From positions 109,806 to 173,805 of the forward strand of contig CANARY010000007.1 of the NCBI GenBank assembly GCA_947364235.1: DNA of 64,000 nucleotides, in the 5' to 3' direction. Shown piece by piece: positions 34,901-42,852 of the stretch; position 1 is the stretch's first letter, and every line of letters begins with the position of its first letter. The translations under genes were made by a program, and so were the position numbers. The notes under the pieces were generated by a model. It made no database searches and was not told the DNA's origin. It saw only the letters and a program-made list of their open reading frames with translations. Source of the DNA: an uncultured Candidatus Melainabacteria bacterium (lineage in GTDB: Bacteria; Cyanobacteriota; Vampirovibrionia; Gastranaerophilales; Gastranaerophilaceae).

Positions 34901-35003
34901 CGGTATGATGGCAGTTGCTTTTCTTGGAAGTATACTTGTTCCAGCATTCTTTGTAATGATTAATGTAATGAAAGAGAAATTTAATTCAAGGAAAAATAAA
35001 TGA
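31902..35003 (+). CDS. RND multidrug efflux pump, AcrB family
   Basis: A 1033-residue hydrophobe/amphiphile efflux-1 transporter of normal length. Proton-relay aspartates are present in TM4 (GLVVDDAIVVLEN) and the relay lysine in TM10 (IGLSTKQAILIVEFAKD). The two porter loops and the first-helix FIKRPKFA motif are intact. It exports substrates from the periplasm or inner leaflet, driven by protons. Substrate range cannot be read from sequence. The stop overlaps the TolC gene by 4 bp. A proton-driven pump with adaptor and TolC implies a cell with an outer membrane. Confidence 0.96.
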   Translation: MAGNLFIKRPKFAIVISIAIILAGLISLTTLPLEEYPSITPPQVIVNATYSGASSDVITSTIAAPVELQLNGIEDMLYMQSESRNGSYQLTLYFDVGADPDMALVNVQNQLQLVQPRLPEEVKRFGLTVKKASGGAGCLYLALTSPNKTYNSLFLANYATLYIKDELARTKGCGQVQVFGAGDYSMRIWLKPDKMASLGVSVSDINNAITSQNIQAPAGNIGVEPLDNPQMMKFTLRTKGRLKNVEEFEDIIVKSQADGSNVKIKDVARVELGAENYSSQVAIGSADAAIIAISQLPDANTIDLVNRIQKKMEVLSKKFPNDIEYHTQYDTTEFVRESIKEVISAIILAIALVSAVTYLFLGTARAAFIPFCAIPVSLIGVFIFMALMGFSINLLILFGLVLAVGLVVDDAIVVLENTQRHIQEGKDKVTATEITMEEVFGAVVATSLVLMAVFVPVSFMSGITGQMYRQFAVCIATSIGLSTVVALTLSPALCAMILKSGEEKADFEFIQKFENWFNSVRDKYLGVVEYFVKSPKKTLASLAGIIALILAMFWITPTGFLPEEDRGALFVMVQLQDGATLTRTAGVVQNISNKLAEIPGVHSVMSINGMKGENTAFLILKLEEWSKRKSSKLSIASITKQANAIAAKYPEATTFVSQPPAISGMGMYGGFEYQLLDKGDRNSDDFYAQAQALLNTARGNSAFSSLYTSFTSTLPQVVVTIEEEKAMAQGVPISEIYTTLAAQFGATYVNDFNKYGRIYRVYMQADAPYRSTLSDMSKIYVRNNQGKMVPLSSVITTKDIVGPYSLTRFNMYPAITINGNPANGVSSGTAMNTMAEISDEVLPNDMDYAWSGTSLQEQQSSGQIGPILAMALTFVYLFLVALYESWTLPIAVLLISPVALLGALFFQYVWGLSLDIYAQVGLVMLIGLSTKQAILIVEFAKDAMDKDGLGYMQAAMQAAKLRFRAVMMTNIAFILGLLPLVFAKGAGAGSRNSIGVSVFGGMMAVAFLGSILVPAFFVMINVMKEKFNSRKNK

Positions 35004-36457
35004 AAAAAATAATAACATTTTTAATAATGATATTTTTGCTTCAAGTTTCTGCAGATGCAGCGTTTTGGAATAAAGATGCAGGATTGGGTAATGAAATAAA
35101 GAAAGAAGAGTATCCTGAAAGTAAGGACGTTGAGCCTAATATTACAAATATTGACGGAGCGACTGTTATTGAAGGAAGCGTAGAAAATACAGAAGACATC
35201 AATCTTGAAGAGTGTTTAAGATACGCACTTGGAAATAATCCTCGAATTCAAGCAGCAATGCAGGATGTTTTTGCTTCTGATGCAAGAATTAAACAGGCGT
35301 GGTCGGCTTATTTCCCGCAATTCGGGTGGCAGACAGGATACACCAAAATTAAACAATTGCAGTTGTCTGATGCGTTGGGGCAAAATTTGATATTCAATTA
35401 TTGGGTTCTGGGTCAGATAAGTGCATCTCAGATGCTTTATGATTTTGGAGTTACTCAAAATCAGGTTACTATTAGAAAATTAGATAATCAAGGGTATAAA
35501 ATTGCGTTGACCGGAACGGTAAACGATGTAATATGCGAAGTGAAAAAAGCTTATTTTGCGCTTCAATATGCTATAGAAGCTAAAAAAGTTGCAGAAGATA
35601 TGGTTGCAAAATATGCTTCATTCTATGAACAGGCAAAAGCTTTCTATCAAGTCGGAACAAAGCCAAAGGTTGATGTGACTATTGCAGAAGTTAATTTAAG
35701 CAATGCAAAGTTAAATTTAATTCAGGCTGAAAATGCTGTTGATATTGCGATGGCAAAACTTAATAATTCAATGGGGCTTCCGTATTCTAATAAGTACAAA
35801 ATAACAGAAAATCTTAGGTATGACCCTTGTGATATTACTCTTGATAAAGCTATTAAAACAGCACAATCTTCAAGACCAGAGTTTTTGCTTGCTGAGGTTA
35901 AAGTCGAAGAAGCAAGGCAGAATGTGCAGCTTGTAAAGAAGTCTTATTTCCCGCAGATTTCTGTTGAAGGCCAGTATCAGATTGGCGGAAGCCACCCGAC
36001 TTCTAATTATGGTTATAACTATGGCGGATATTTGAACTTTCCTACGATTAACGGTATGTTGATTAAAAATGAGATAAAAGAAGCAAAAGCTTTGTATTCT
36101 AAAGAACAGTCAAACGCGATTACTACAAAAAATAATATTTATTATGAAGTTCAAGAATCTTATTATTCATTGACTGAGAAAAAAAATAAAATTCCTGTTG
36201 CGTTTCTTGGCTTAAAACAAGCTAAAGAGAACTATGAACTTTCTTACGGCAGATACAAGGTTGGAGTTGGAAATCCAATCGAGCTTAAAGAAGCTCAGGT
36301 TGAATATCAGAATGCGATGCTGACTTATTATCAGACGATGTTTGATTATAATGCTTCTAAAGCAACTCTTGAGAAAAATATCGGCAGAAATATTGCTAAT
36401 GGCGAAGTTGAGTTAAAACGCGACTGCTGTAAAAAGAAAGGTAAGAGAAAATCCTAG
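35000..36457 (+). CDS. TolC-family outer-membrane efflux protein
   Basis: A 485-residue TolC-like protein. Signal peptide is at residues 1-20 (IITFLIMIFLLQVSADA). Two repeats of long helical hairpins follow, each starting with the family pattern (LEECLRYALGNNPRIQAA and LDKAIKTAQSSRPEFLLA). It ends in an unusual basic, Cys-containing tail (CCKKKGKRKS). It forms the exit channel of the tripartite pump encoded just upstream; ATGA overlap couples it to the pump gene. Confidence 0.92.
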   Translation: MKKIITFLIMIFLLQVSADAAFWNKDAGLGNEIKKEEYPESKDVEPNITNIDGATVIEGSVENTEDINLEECLRYALGNNPRIQAAMQDVFASDARIKQAWSAYFPQFGWQTGYTKIKQLQLSDALGQNLIFNYWVLGQISASQMLYDFGVTQNQVTIRKLDNQGYKIALTGTVNDVICEVKKAYFALQYAIEAKKVAEDMVAKYASFYEQAKAFYQVGTKPKVDVTIAEVNLSNAKLNLIQAENAVDIAMAKLNNSMGLPYSNKYKITENLRYDPCDITLDKAIKTAQSSRPEFLLAEVKVEEARQNVQLVKKSYFPQISVEGQYQIGGSHPTSNYGYNYGGYLNFPTINGMLIKNEIKEAKALYSKEQSNAITTKNNIYYEVQESYYSLTEKKNKIPVAFLGLKQAKENYELSYGRYKVGVGNPIELKEAQVEYQNAMLTYYQTMFDYNASKATLEKNIGRNIANGEVELKRDCCKKKGKRKS

Positions 36458-36524
36458 TATATATAGTGTATTGTATATTATTTGAAAACATTATATAATT
36501 GGGTATATAGGAGAAAAGATAACT

Positions 36525-36776
36525 ATGTTGCCAATCATAACAGAAGATATATCATCAGAAGTTTTTACAGAAGCGTTTCAGGATGTTCAAAGCTGGAGAA
36601 AGAATATGGTTCAGTATTTGAAAGAAGAAAACCCTGAGATAAATAGTGCGATTTTGGAAGTTGCAAAACATGATGAAGGAATTGATTTGAAAGCAGTTGC
36701 TCTTGGGGCATATTTATCTTATCGGCTGCTTGAGATTGCAACTGAGAATGATAATTTAGGTATGGTAGAAGAATAA
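36525..36776 (+). CDS. Unknown small protein, 83 aa
   Basis: An 83-residue acidic helical protein with AGGAG upstream of the ATG and a terminator just after the stop. No domain recognised. It stands alone, separated by 67 bp from the efflux operon. Confidence 0.6.
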   Translation: MLPIITEDISSEVFTEAFQDVQSWRKNMVQYLKEENPEINSAILEVAKHDEGIDLKAVALGAYLSYRLLEIATENDNLGMVEE

Positions 36777-36777
36777 A

Positions 36778-36817
36778 CAAAAAGAAAACACCTTTTGTAA
36801 AAGGTGTTTTCTTTTTG
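36778..36817. terminator. Bidirectional terminator
   Basis: AAAAAGAAAACACCTTTT pairs with AAAAGGTGTTTTCTTTTT around a GT loop, between two convergent small genes. Confidence 0.9.
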
Positions 36818-37000
36818 TTATCCTTTTCTTTTTTTGGAATCTTTCATTTCATCCATTTTTTCAGAAACTTTTTCTTTTGCGTTATGCATACCTTTTTTCA
36901 TGCTGTTAGTCATTTTTTCAGCGCCTTCTTTAACATCTTCTTTTACTTTATGCGCTTTTTCTTTTAAAGTTTCTTCTTTCATTTTTTCGTCTTTTTTCAT
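36818..37000 (-). CDS. Small Lys/Glu-rich helical protein (stress-protein-like)
   Basis: A 60-residue, almost wholly charged amphipathic helix with repeated KEKxxK and VKEDVKEGAEKM units, similar in style to LEA-like, CsbD or YtxH-tail stress proteins. AAGGAG precedes the ATG. No membrane segment. Family cannot be fixed at this length. Confidence 0.55.
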   Translation of the reverse strand: MKKDEKMKEETLKEKAHKVKEDVKEGAEKMTNSMKKGMHNAKEKVSEKMDEMKDSKKRKG

Positions 37001-37135
37001 TGAAGTACTCCTTTCTTATGTGGACTTTGATATTATAGAAGGCTCTTTTGTTAATTAAATGCGCAAAAAGTAGTAACTATTTCGGGCATAGTGTTTTTTT
37101 TAATCTGAATTATTATAAAAGAAAAGGAGATTTTT

Positions 37136-37468
37136 ATGGTTAATGTACTTGTAAGATGGATAATTTATGCAGCTTTAATCGTATTTGTATCTTGGATTGT
37201 ACCTGGTATTGAAGTTGATAACTTTGTGAGTGCAATGCTTGTATGTATAATTCTTGCTCTTATTAATACGTTTATCAAACCGCTTTTGCAGCTTATAACC
37301 TTACCTATTACTCTGGTTACACTTGGTTTGTTTACATTTATTATTAACGCATTAATGTTAATGCTTGCAGGACTTGTTGCACCAGGGTTTGAAGTTGAAG
37401 GCTTTTTAAGTGCGCTTCTTGGTTCGTTATTGCTTTCTTTGTTCTCTCTGGCTGTAAACAGAATTTAA
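37136..37468 (+). CDS. Phage holin family 4-like membrane protein
   Basis: A 110-residue protein with four hydrophobic segments and the pattern SWIVPGIEVDNF, NTFIKPLLQLITLPIT and GLVAPGFEVEGF, which is diagnostic of the widespread PF04020 'phage holin 4-2' family. These are common chromosomal genes and not usually part of a prophage; function unknown. The last 4 bp overlap the convergent radical SAM gene. Confidence 0.85.
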   Translation: MVNVLVRWIIYAALIVFVSWIVPGIEVDNFVSAMLVCIILALINTFIKPLLQLITLPITLVTLGLFTFIINALMLMLAGLVAPGFEVEGFLSALLGSLLLSLFSLAVNRI

Positions 37469-38610
37469 TCAAGTTTTTTGAACTTAATATCGGTATGTAT
37501 TGGAGCTGTTTTTTTGTCTTTATTGACGAAATTCAGCTTCATTTGTGTTTCAATCATTTGCTCAGATGGAGTTATTAAGTAAATTTGACCATTTATATCA
37601 ATATTTTTTGTTGTGTAATTGTATGCAAATTCGCGTTTCTGCTCCGGAGTCATTGTAAGCCACTGAAAACTTTCGACAAAGAGTTTTTTGTTATTTTTTT
37701 GAACCGCCTCCAGAGAGAAAAACTTTTGTCCTCTGCCTTTGTTTTCAATGTAGTTGTCATCTCTTTCGAGGGTAACTTTTTCGGGGTTTAAAGATTCGAA
37801 TTCTTCTGTTGAACTCCCAGTCATGGCTTTCAATTTTTCAAATATTTCCAAGTATAAAGATTTTGCACTTTCATAACCATTACTTTGTGCGTCTTTTCCT
37901 TCCGGATAATTGTATTTAATAAGGATAGAAGCTATTCCGGTCTTGTAAAGCGGGAGGAAAGTTTTTAAAGTATTTGCAATTCTTGATGTGTAAAAATCTC
38001 TGTTGTACCTGTGAAATGGATTTACCGATACGGCAAATTCTTTCGCGCAGTCAGGATTTTGGCTGATGTATGAGCAAAGCTCTTCTGCGTTCTGCTGTGA
38101 AGATTTATCAGTCGGATTCCAGCCTGCAGTTACAAAAACAATCGGAAGTCCTAGTTTTGTATAAATCTCTTTTACAGCATCTTTAAGGCTGTGTATTTCG
38201 TCATTGGAGTCTTTTATTTGTATTACCGGCAGATTTGCATCTTCAAATAGTGTAATATGTGAGTTTCCCTGTAAAATATTAAACCCTAGCCGTTCGTTGA
38301 GTTTTGATATTCCGCTGGTAAAACGTGTCAGGTCATCCCAAAGAATTGTAGAATTTTCTTTTAATGGCTTTAAAGCGTTTCTAAGACAAAATGTACATTG
38401 TTCTCTGCACCCGCGCGCAAGGTTAAGAACTTGAAACCATTTGCTCATGAATTTAATGTCTTCAAGGCTTGTATTTTCAAATAAGACAATATCTTTCTGA
38501 ATTCCTTCCAGTTGAGGCAGATGAAGTTTTTCAAGCGGAAATGCGGTATCACGTATTTGAGGAGAGATACTTTTAAGGTATTTATTAAAGCTTGCCGGTT
38601 GGATTTTCAT
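37465..38610 (-). CDS. Radical SAM enzyme of unknown target
   Basis: A 381-residue protein. The iron-sulfur cluster motif C68-x3-C72-x2-C75 (ARGCREQCTFCLR) identifies a radical SAM domain, followed by a TIM-barrel-like stretch with FVTAGWNP and FAVSVNPFHRYNRDF. No SPASM or other extra Cys cluster is evident, and the C-terminal 120 residues are unassigned. It is the last gene of the leftward ankyrin/AAA+ block and overlaps its neighbour by one base, so it probably modifies a product of that block. The start MKIQPASFNKYL has a Phe close to the N-terminus like its neighbours. Substrate unknown. Confidence 0.8.
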   Translation of the reverse strand: MKIQPASFNKYLKSISPQIRDTAFPLEKLHLPQLEGIQKDIVLFENTSLEDIKFMSKWFQVLNLARGCREQCTFCLRNALKPLKENSTILWDDLTRFTSGISKLNERLGFNILQGNSHITLFEDANLPVIQIKDSNDEIHSLKDAVKEIYTKLGLPIVFVTAGWNPTDKSSQQNAEELCSYISQNPDCAKEFAVSVNPFHRYNRDFYTSRIANTLKTFLPLYKTGIASILIKYNYPEGKDAQSNGYESAKSLYLEIFEKLKAMTGSSTEEFESLNPEKVTLERDDNYIENKGRGQKFFSLEAVQKNNKKLFVESFQWLTMTPEQKREFAYNYTTKNIDINGQIYLITPSEQMIETQMKLNFVNKDKKTAPIHTDIKFKKLD

Positions 38611-39320
38611 TAGAATTTAAGTTTTTTTATTATTTTTGGAATATAACTTTTTTGTTGGGCAGCAACTCGCTCGATTTCTTGTTTTCTGGTTTTGATAGAG
38701 TTTAAAAGTCTTTCAAGCGTACTGTCATATTCTGCACCAAAATCGAGCCCTTTTGTTTTTTCGATGATTTGTGTAAGTTCTTTTATCATTCCAATTTCTG
38801 AGCTGTTAAATTTAGTTTTATCAGAAGCTTCAACAGCGTCTATGATAGTTTTTTTAGCTGCATTTATTGTTGCTTGATATTGCGGGTCGGCTGCAAATTC
38901 TTCATCAACAGGTGTAAAATCTTTCATATCTTTTGCTGTAATAAGTGTAAGAGCAGGGTCTTTAAACACAGGCTGAGACTGTATTTCTTCTCTGATTTCA
39001 AGGCTGTTTCTCTGACATTCCGGAGAAAGCCCCATTCTTATTCTGGCAGCTTCTGCTTCAGATTTAAAGAATTCGTCAAGGCTGTGTTCAGAATCGTTTT
39101 CTATTGAGCAGACGAAGTTTAAGAGAAACTGTGCCATGTTGTGACACCCTTTATCCTTTATTTCATAATTTTGAAGTTCATGAAGCTTTGCAAATCTTTG
39201 TTTCATCTCTTCTGCCTGAGCGGCTCTCAGTGCTCTAAGCATTGCTTCATGTTCGCGGTTTGAGCGAAAAGAAATTTTATTATAGTTGAAAATAGTATTA
39301 CTTATTTTTTGAACTAACAT
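38610..39320 (-). CDS. Unknown helical protein in the ankyrin/AAA+ block
   Basis: A 236-residue, mostly helical protein opening MLVQKISNTIFNYNKISFRS, with the short N-terminal F-R-S tag shared with neighbours. Residues 25-50 are Ala/Glu/Arg-rich and coiled-coil-like; the rest is unassigned. It sits one base from the ankyrin gene upstream and overlaps the radical SAM gene downstream by one base, so the three are co-translated. It could be the substrate of the radical SAM enzyme, but nothing in it shows a modification core. Confidence 0.65.
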   Translation of the reverse strand: MLVQKISNTIFNYNKISFRSNREHEAMLRALRAAQAEEMKQRFAKLHELQNYEIKDKGCHNMAQFLLNFVCSIENDSEHSLDEFFKSEAEAARIRMGLSPECQRNSLEIREEIQSQPVFKDPALTLITAKDMKDFTPVDEEFAADPQYQATINAAKKTIIDAVEASDKTKFNSSEIGMIKELTQIIEKTKGLDFGAEYDSTLERLLNSIKTRKQEIERVAAQQKSYIPKIIKKLKF

Positions 39321-39321
39321 A

Positions 39322-40242
39322 TTACCTTCCTTGCATTTTTTTCAGCGCTTCTATAAGTGGAGTACTTTCTGCTTCGCGTGCTTTATCCAGAGCGGTTTCT
39401 CCAAAATCATTTTTTATATCAAAATTGTAATTGACTCTGCGGCAATTCTTCATAATAGAATTTAAGAGTTCCATCTCGTCCAGATTATTTGGATTTATGT
39501 ATATTTCTGCAAGCAAGTGTAAAATCTTGCTGCCGGAAATGTTTAGGCTTTCATTTTTTATAGAATTAAAAGATTCGTGACTTACAATTCTCTCTAAAGT
39601 TGCAATTCTGACTTCACCAAACTTCTCCTCATCGTTAGAGATTAGCTCTTTAGCCCTATTATGCCACATATTGGTTGTAGAAATGAAAAATTCATTCAAT
39701 AAATCCTGTTTTGGAATACCCATCATTTTGCGGAAAATATCACTGCCTTCAATTATGGTATATGCTGGAGGTTCTTCTTGCAGTGCAAGAATTTCACGGT
39801 TATAAGACCTTTTTTCAAGGTATCTGTCTTCAAAAAAGCTTCGTATTTTAGGGTTCGGGTGATTTCTGCCTTCAAGTATAACATCTACAGAAATCTCGCC
39901 ATCCGGCTGAAAAGGCACAAGGTCACGTTCTTCCATCAAAATTCTCAGATATTCTACGTTATTGTTCTTTATTCCTTCTGAGATTGCAATATCAGGACGC
40001 AATTCTTCATCTCTTACTTTTAGAACATTTGTTGCGTACTTAAATGCATTAAATAAACCTTCATAATTCAATCTGTTATAATAATCAAATTTAGCAAGGT
40101 CTTTATATATCAATCCGTTTCTAAAAACTTCTCTGCGGAAAAGAGACGGGTTTCTAAGAATCTTTTTTGCTTCTTCTGCAAGGTAATTAGACTTGAATGT
40201 GTTTTTGTTATTGTATTGATTTGTTATTGGTAAAATTCTCAT
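39322..40242 (-). CDS. Ankyrin-type paralogue C, 306 aa
   Basis: A 306-residue protein starting MRILPITNQYNNKNTFKSNY. The C-terminal 90 residues carry an ankyrin-like unit (NDFGETALDKAREAESTPLI) preceded by the module LNISGSKILHLLAEIYINP, which recurs in the two larger upstream neighbours. Residues 60-130 also look like degenerate ankyrin helices. No signal peptide or membrane segment. It is the smallest of three tandem paralogues and probably arose by duplication. Ankyrin arrays bind proteins; partner unknown. Confidence 0.72.
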   Translation of the reverse strand: MRILPITNQYNNKNTFKSNYLAEEAKKILRNPSLFRREVFRNGLIYKDLAKFDYYNRLNYEGLFNAFKYATNVLKVRDEELRPDIAISEGIKNNNVEYLRILMEERDLVPFQPDGEISVDVILEGRNHPNPKIRSFFEDRYLEKRSYNREILALQEEPPAYTIIEGSDIFRKMMGIPKQDLLNEFFISTTNMWHNRAKELISNDEEKFGEVRIATLERIVSHESFNSIKNESLNISGSKILHLLAEIYINPNNLDEMELLNSIMKNCRRVNYNFDIKNDFGETALDKAREAESTPLIEALKKMQGR

Positions 40243-40333
40243 ATTAATCTAAATCCTATAAATTTTTTTTTGCTACCATCCGAACTTTTCTGTTTTTGAT
40301 ATTTCGGAGTGGAGATACTCGGGTTAAAACTAA

Positions 40334-42850
40334 TTACTTGTACCTCCTGAGCAAATCTGCAACGACTTCGTTTTCACCCTCAATCGCCTTATCAAGCGGT
40401 GTTCTCTCAAGTTCGTCTTTTGCTCGAAAATCAAAATTATTTTCTTTTAGTTTTCTAACAATTTGCGCAATTTTACCCAATTCTTTCTGATTGTCGATAT
40501 CAGGGAATATGTCTACAAGAAGATGTGCTATATTTTCACCAAAAACATTGAATTGTGTATTTGCAATTGCGCTGAAATTGTCATAGTTGGCAAATTTTTC
40601 TATTTCATCAAGTGTCAGTATTCCGTTTTCCTCGTAAAGTTTTTTAGCCAATTTTGCTACTTTTAGATCAGCTTGTTCTTTCAAGTACTGAATTATTCTA
40701 TTATCTATTCTTACGGAATCGTCATTTTTTAAGCGTTCAATATGTTCATCTGTAATTAAAGAAATATCAGTATTAGGATGTTCATATATTTTTTTGAACA
40801 TATCAAAATTATTAATATATTTCAGGCACAAAGGCATAATACTTGCAGGATTTAAGTTTGTATCAATATCAGAAAATTTTAAAACTTCATCAAGAAGTGA
40901 GTACTTTGTGTTAGTATAGTATAGAACTTTAGTTAGTGCTGTATAAGCTCCTGTGTAATATGAAAATCCTAAAGGATTAATATAATTTACATCGAGCCTT
41001 CCTTTTGGAAGATTACGCAAAATTTCAAGAGCTTGTCTTTTAAACTCCAGGTTAGAACTATCCCCTTTTGTGCGTGTCAGTATCTGCATTAATGGGGTTT
41101 CACCAGCAGAATTAATCATATTCCAGTTAACGTCATCTCTTTGAGCAAGAGTTTTAAGAGTATCAATTAATTCAAGTCTTATTGCTTCAGAAATCAGGGA
41201 GTCTCTGTATTGAGAAGTTGAATTTATATCAACATCGGGGTGTTTTTGTAAATAGTTCTCTAAATATTTCGGAGAATGCTTGTATTCCAGTATGTCTGCA
41301 TTGTTTACTTTTGTGTTTTTGAGAATGTCTTGAACTCCCTCCGCAAAGTTTGAGATAGGTTTGTTTAATTCATGTGCATAATGAATATTCTTTGAATCAA
41401 AAAATCTTAAAAGTTCTGCATTGCCTTTTTCTGCAGCTTTTATTCCGGCTCTTCTAAATGTGTTATTATCAGGTAGATGTTTTGTATCTGAAAGTTTTTC
41501 CATAATTTGTGATAATATTGGCTTATTTTCTTCTGTAACAGGAATTTGGGCGATTTTATCTATGAGTGTGTAATCTTGATACGGTACATCCAAGAGCTTA
41601 GGTGTCATTACCCTGTCGTTTAGGCAGGCAAGGAGCTTTTCCGGAGTATCGACACCGTTTCTTTCAATAATTTTCTTTACCCGCAGATTTGTAGCTTGTT
41701 GTATTGTATTTTTATGTTTCGAAAATGCGCCTATATTTAATTCTCCCGATTTATAAGAGGTCAAAGGTATTTCAGAAAGAAGGTCTGCCTTGTTACCATA
41801 GCTGTATTCTAGTATTTTATACGCCATAATGTCGGCGATTATCTTACGTTTCTGCTTATCAGGTGTGTTGTAAAGATAAATCATGCCTAAGTCAAACATG
41901 CAATCGGAATCGTCCATCACTGTTGTATAAATGTTTTGATACTGACTTAATAGATTGTAGAGGTTCTTATCATTAAATAATTCTTTAATTTCCGGGTTTT
42001 GAGAGTTTTGCCCGTCTCTTATAATTGGTAATTGATTTTTTTTAAACTGCCAGTTATTCATTGGGAAACGATAAAATAAACGCCAATTGTCATCTTGAAT
42101 CATAGTTTTTAGAAGCGGTACATTGTCATCGGAAATTGCGTATTTAAATAAGTCATATGGATAGTAACCGGTGTTTTCTTTGTGTGGGTGAATACTTTTC
42201 AAAAGTGATAATACGTTTGGCTTCATTTCTTCAGAAAATTTGATTTTTGGAAGAAACTCAAAAACTGTATTAAGATTGAGCTTGCACATTTGCGCGAGAC
42301 TGTCCGGATTTCCGATTCGGAGCATTAAATCAATCGTAAATGGAGTATTTTTTTTATCAAATGCCAAAACTGTTTGAGTCAGGCTTGAAACCAAAGAATC
42401 CTTGCAGTTCTTAAAATCAATACTTTCAATCACCTCATTGAATTTTTTTATGTTTTTAGAAGTATATGAAATCCTGCCTCTCAAAAACGGCTCAATTTTA
42501 TTGTACTCGGCGCCTTTAAAAGATGGGGACTTTATAAATACATCCTGTGGCTGTGTCATACTAATACGCGGCTTGGCTTGCTGCTTATTTACTTCAATTG
42601 CTTTATCTTTGAACTCTTCTACAATTTTTAAATCCGGCAAGTATAATGCAACGTCATCCGCTTTTATTTTTTCAATATTAAAAGACTTACCTGCAAGATA
42701 GTCGTTGATATATTTTAGCTCCTTGTTTACGGCTCCAAAGCTTGGCGATTTAACAAATGTATCACATGCAATCGGTTTTGTTGCATAAGTATTTTTATTC
42801 TGTTGCACTTTATGTTGATACATAAAACTGTTTATGGTATTAATTTTCAT
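40334..42850 (-). CDS. Ankyrin-type paralogue B, 838 aa
   Basis: An 838-residue protein with an N-terminal low-complexity leader that contains two F-x-[GA] tags (SPSFGAVNKEL near 35-45, then SPSFKGAEYNK near 110). A long alpha-solenoid with scattered ankyrin units follows (NSAGETPLMQILTRT; LERTPLDKAIEGENEVVADL at the end). The last 130 residues share the module GENIAHLLVDIFPDIDN with paralogues A and C. Gene junction to the upstream paralogue is 2 bp. No catalytic motif seen; it is probably a scaffold or effector. Confidence 0.75.
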   Translation of the reverse strand: MKINTINSFMYQHKVQQNKNTYATKPIACDTFVKSPSFGAVNKELKYINDYLAGKSFNIEKIKADDVALYLPDLKIVEEFKDKAIEVNKQQAKPRISMTQPQDVFIKSPSFKGAEYNKIEPFLRGRISYTSKNIKKFNEVIESIDFKNCKDSLVSSLTQTVLAFDKKNTPFTIDLMLRIGNPDSLAQMCKLNLNTVFEFLPKIKFSEEMKPNVLSLLKSIHPHKENTGYYPYDLFKYAISDDNVPLLKTMIQDDNWRLFYRFPMNNWQFKKNQLPIIRDGQNSQNPEIKELFNDKNLYNLLSQYQNIYTTVMDDSDCMFDLGMIYLYNTPDKQKRKIIADIMAYKILEYSYGNKADLLSEIPLTSYKSGELNIGAFSKHKNTIQQATNLRVKKIIERNGVDTPEKLLACLNDRVMTPKLLDVPYQDYTLIDKIAQIPVTEENKPILSQIMEKLSDTKHLPDNNTFRRAGIKAAEKGNAELLRFFDSKNIHYAHELNKPISNFAEGVQDILKNTKVNNADILEYKHSPKYLENYLQKHPDVDINSTSQYRDSLISEAIRLELIDTLKTLAQRDDVNWNMINSAGETPLMQILTRTKGDSSNLEFKRQALEILRNLPKGRLDVNYINPLGFSYYTGAYTALTKVLYYTNTKYSLLDEVLKFSDIDTNLNPASIMPLCLKYINNFDMFKKIYEHPNTDISLITDEHIERLKNDDSVRIDNRIIQYLKEQADLKVAKLAKKLYEENGILTLDEIEKFANYDNFSAIANTQFNVFGENIAHLLVDIFPDIDNQKELGKIAQIVRKLKENNFDFRAKDELERTPLDKAIEGENEVVADLLRRYK

Positions 42851-42852
42851 TT

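Noticed and set aside
37136..37468. Holin-family gene taken as a sign of a second prophage
   Set aside because: PF04020 proteins are common chromosomal membrane proteins; neighbours are host-like and no phage genes adjoin.
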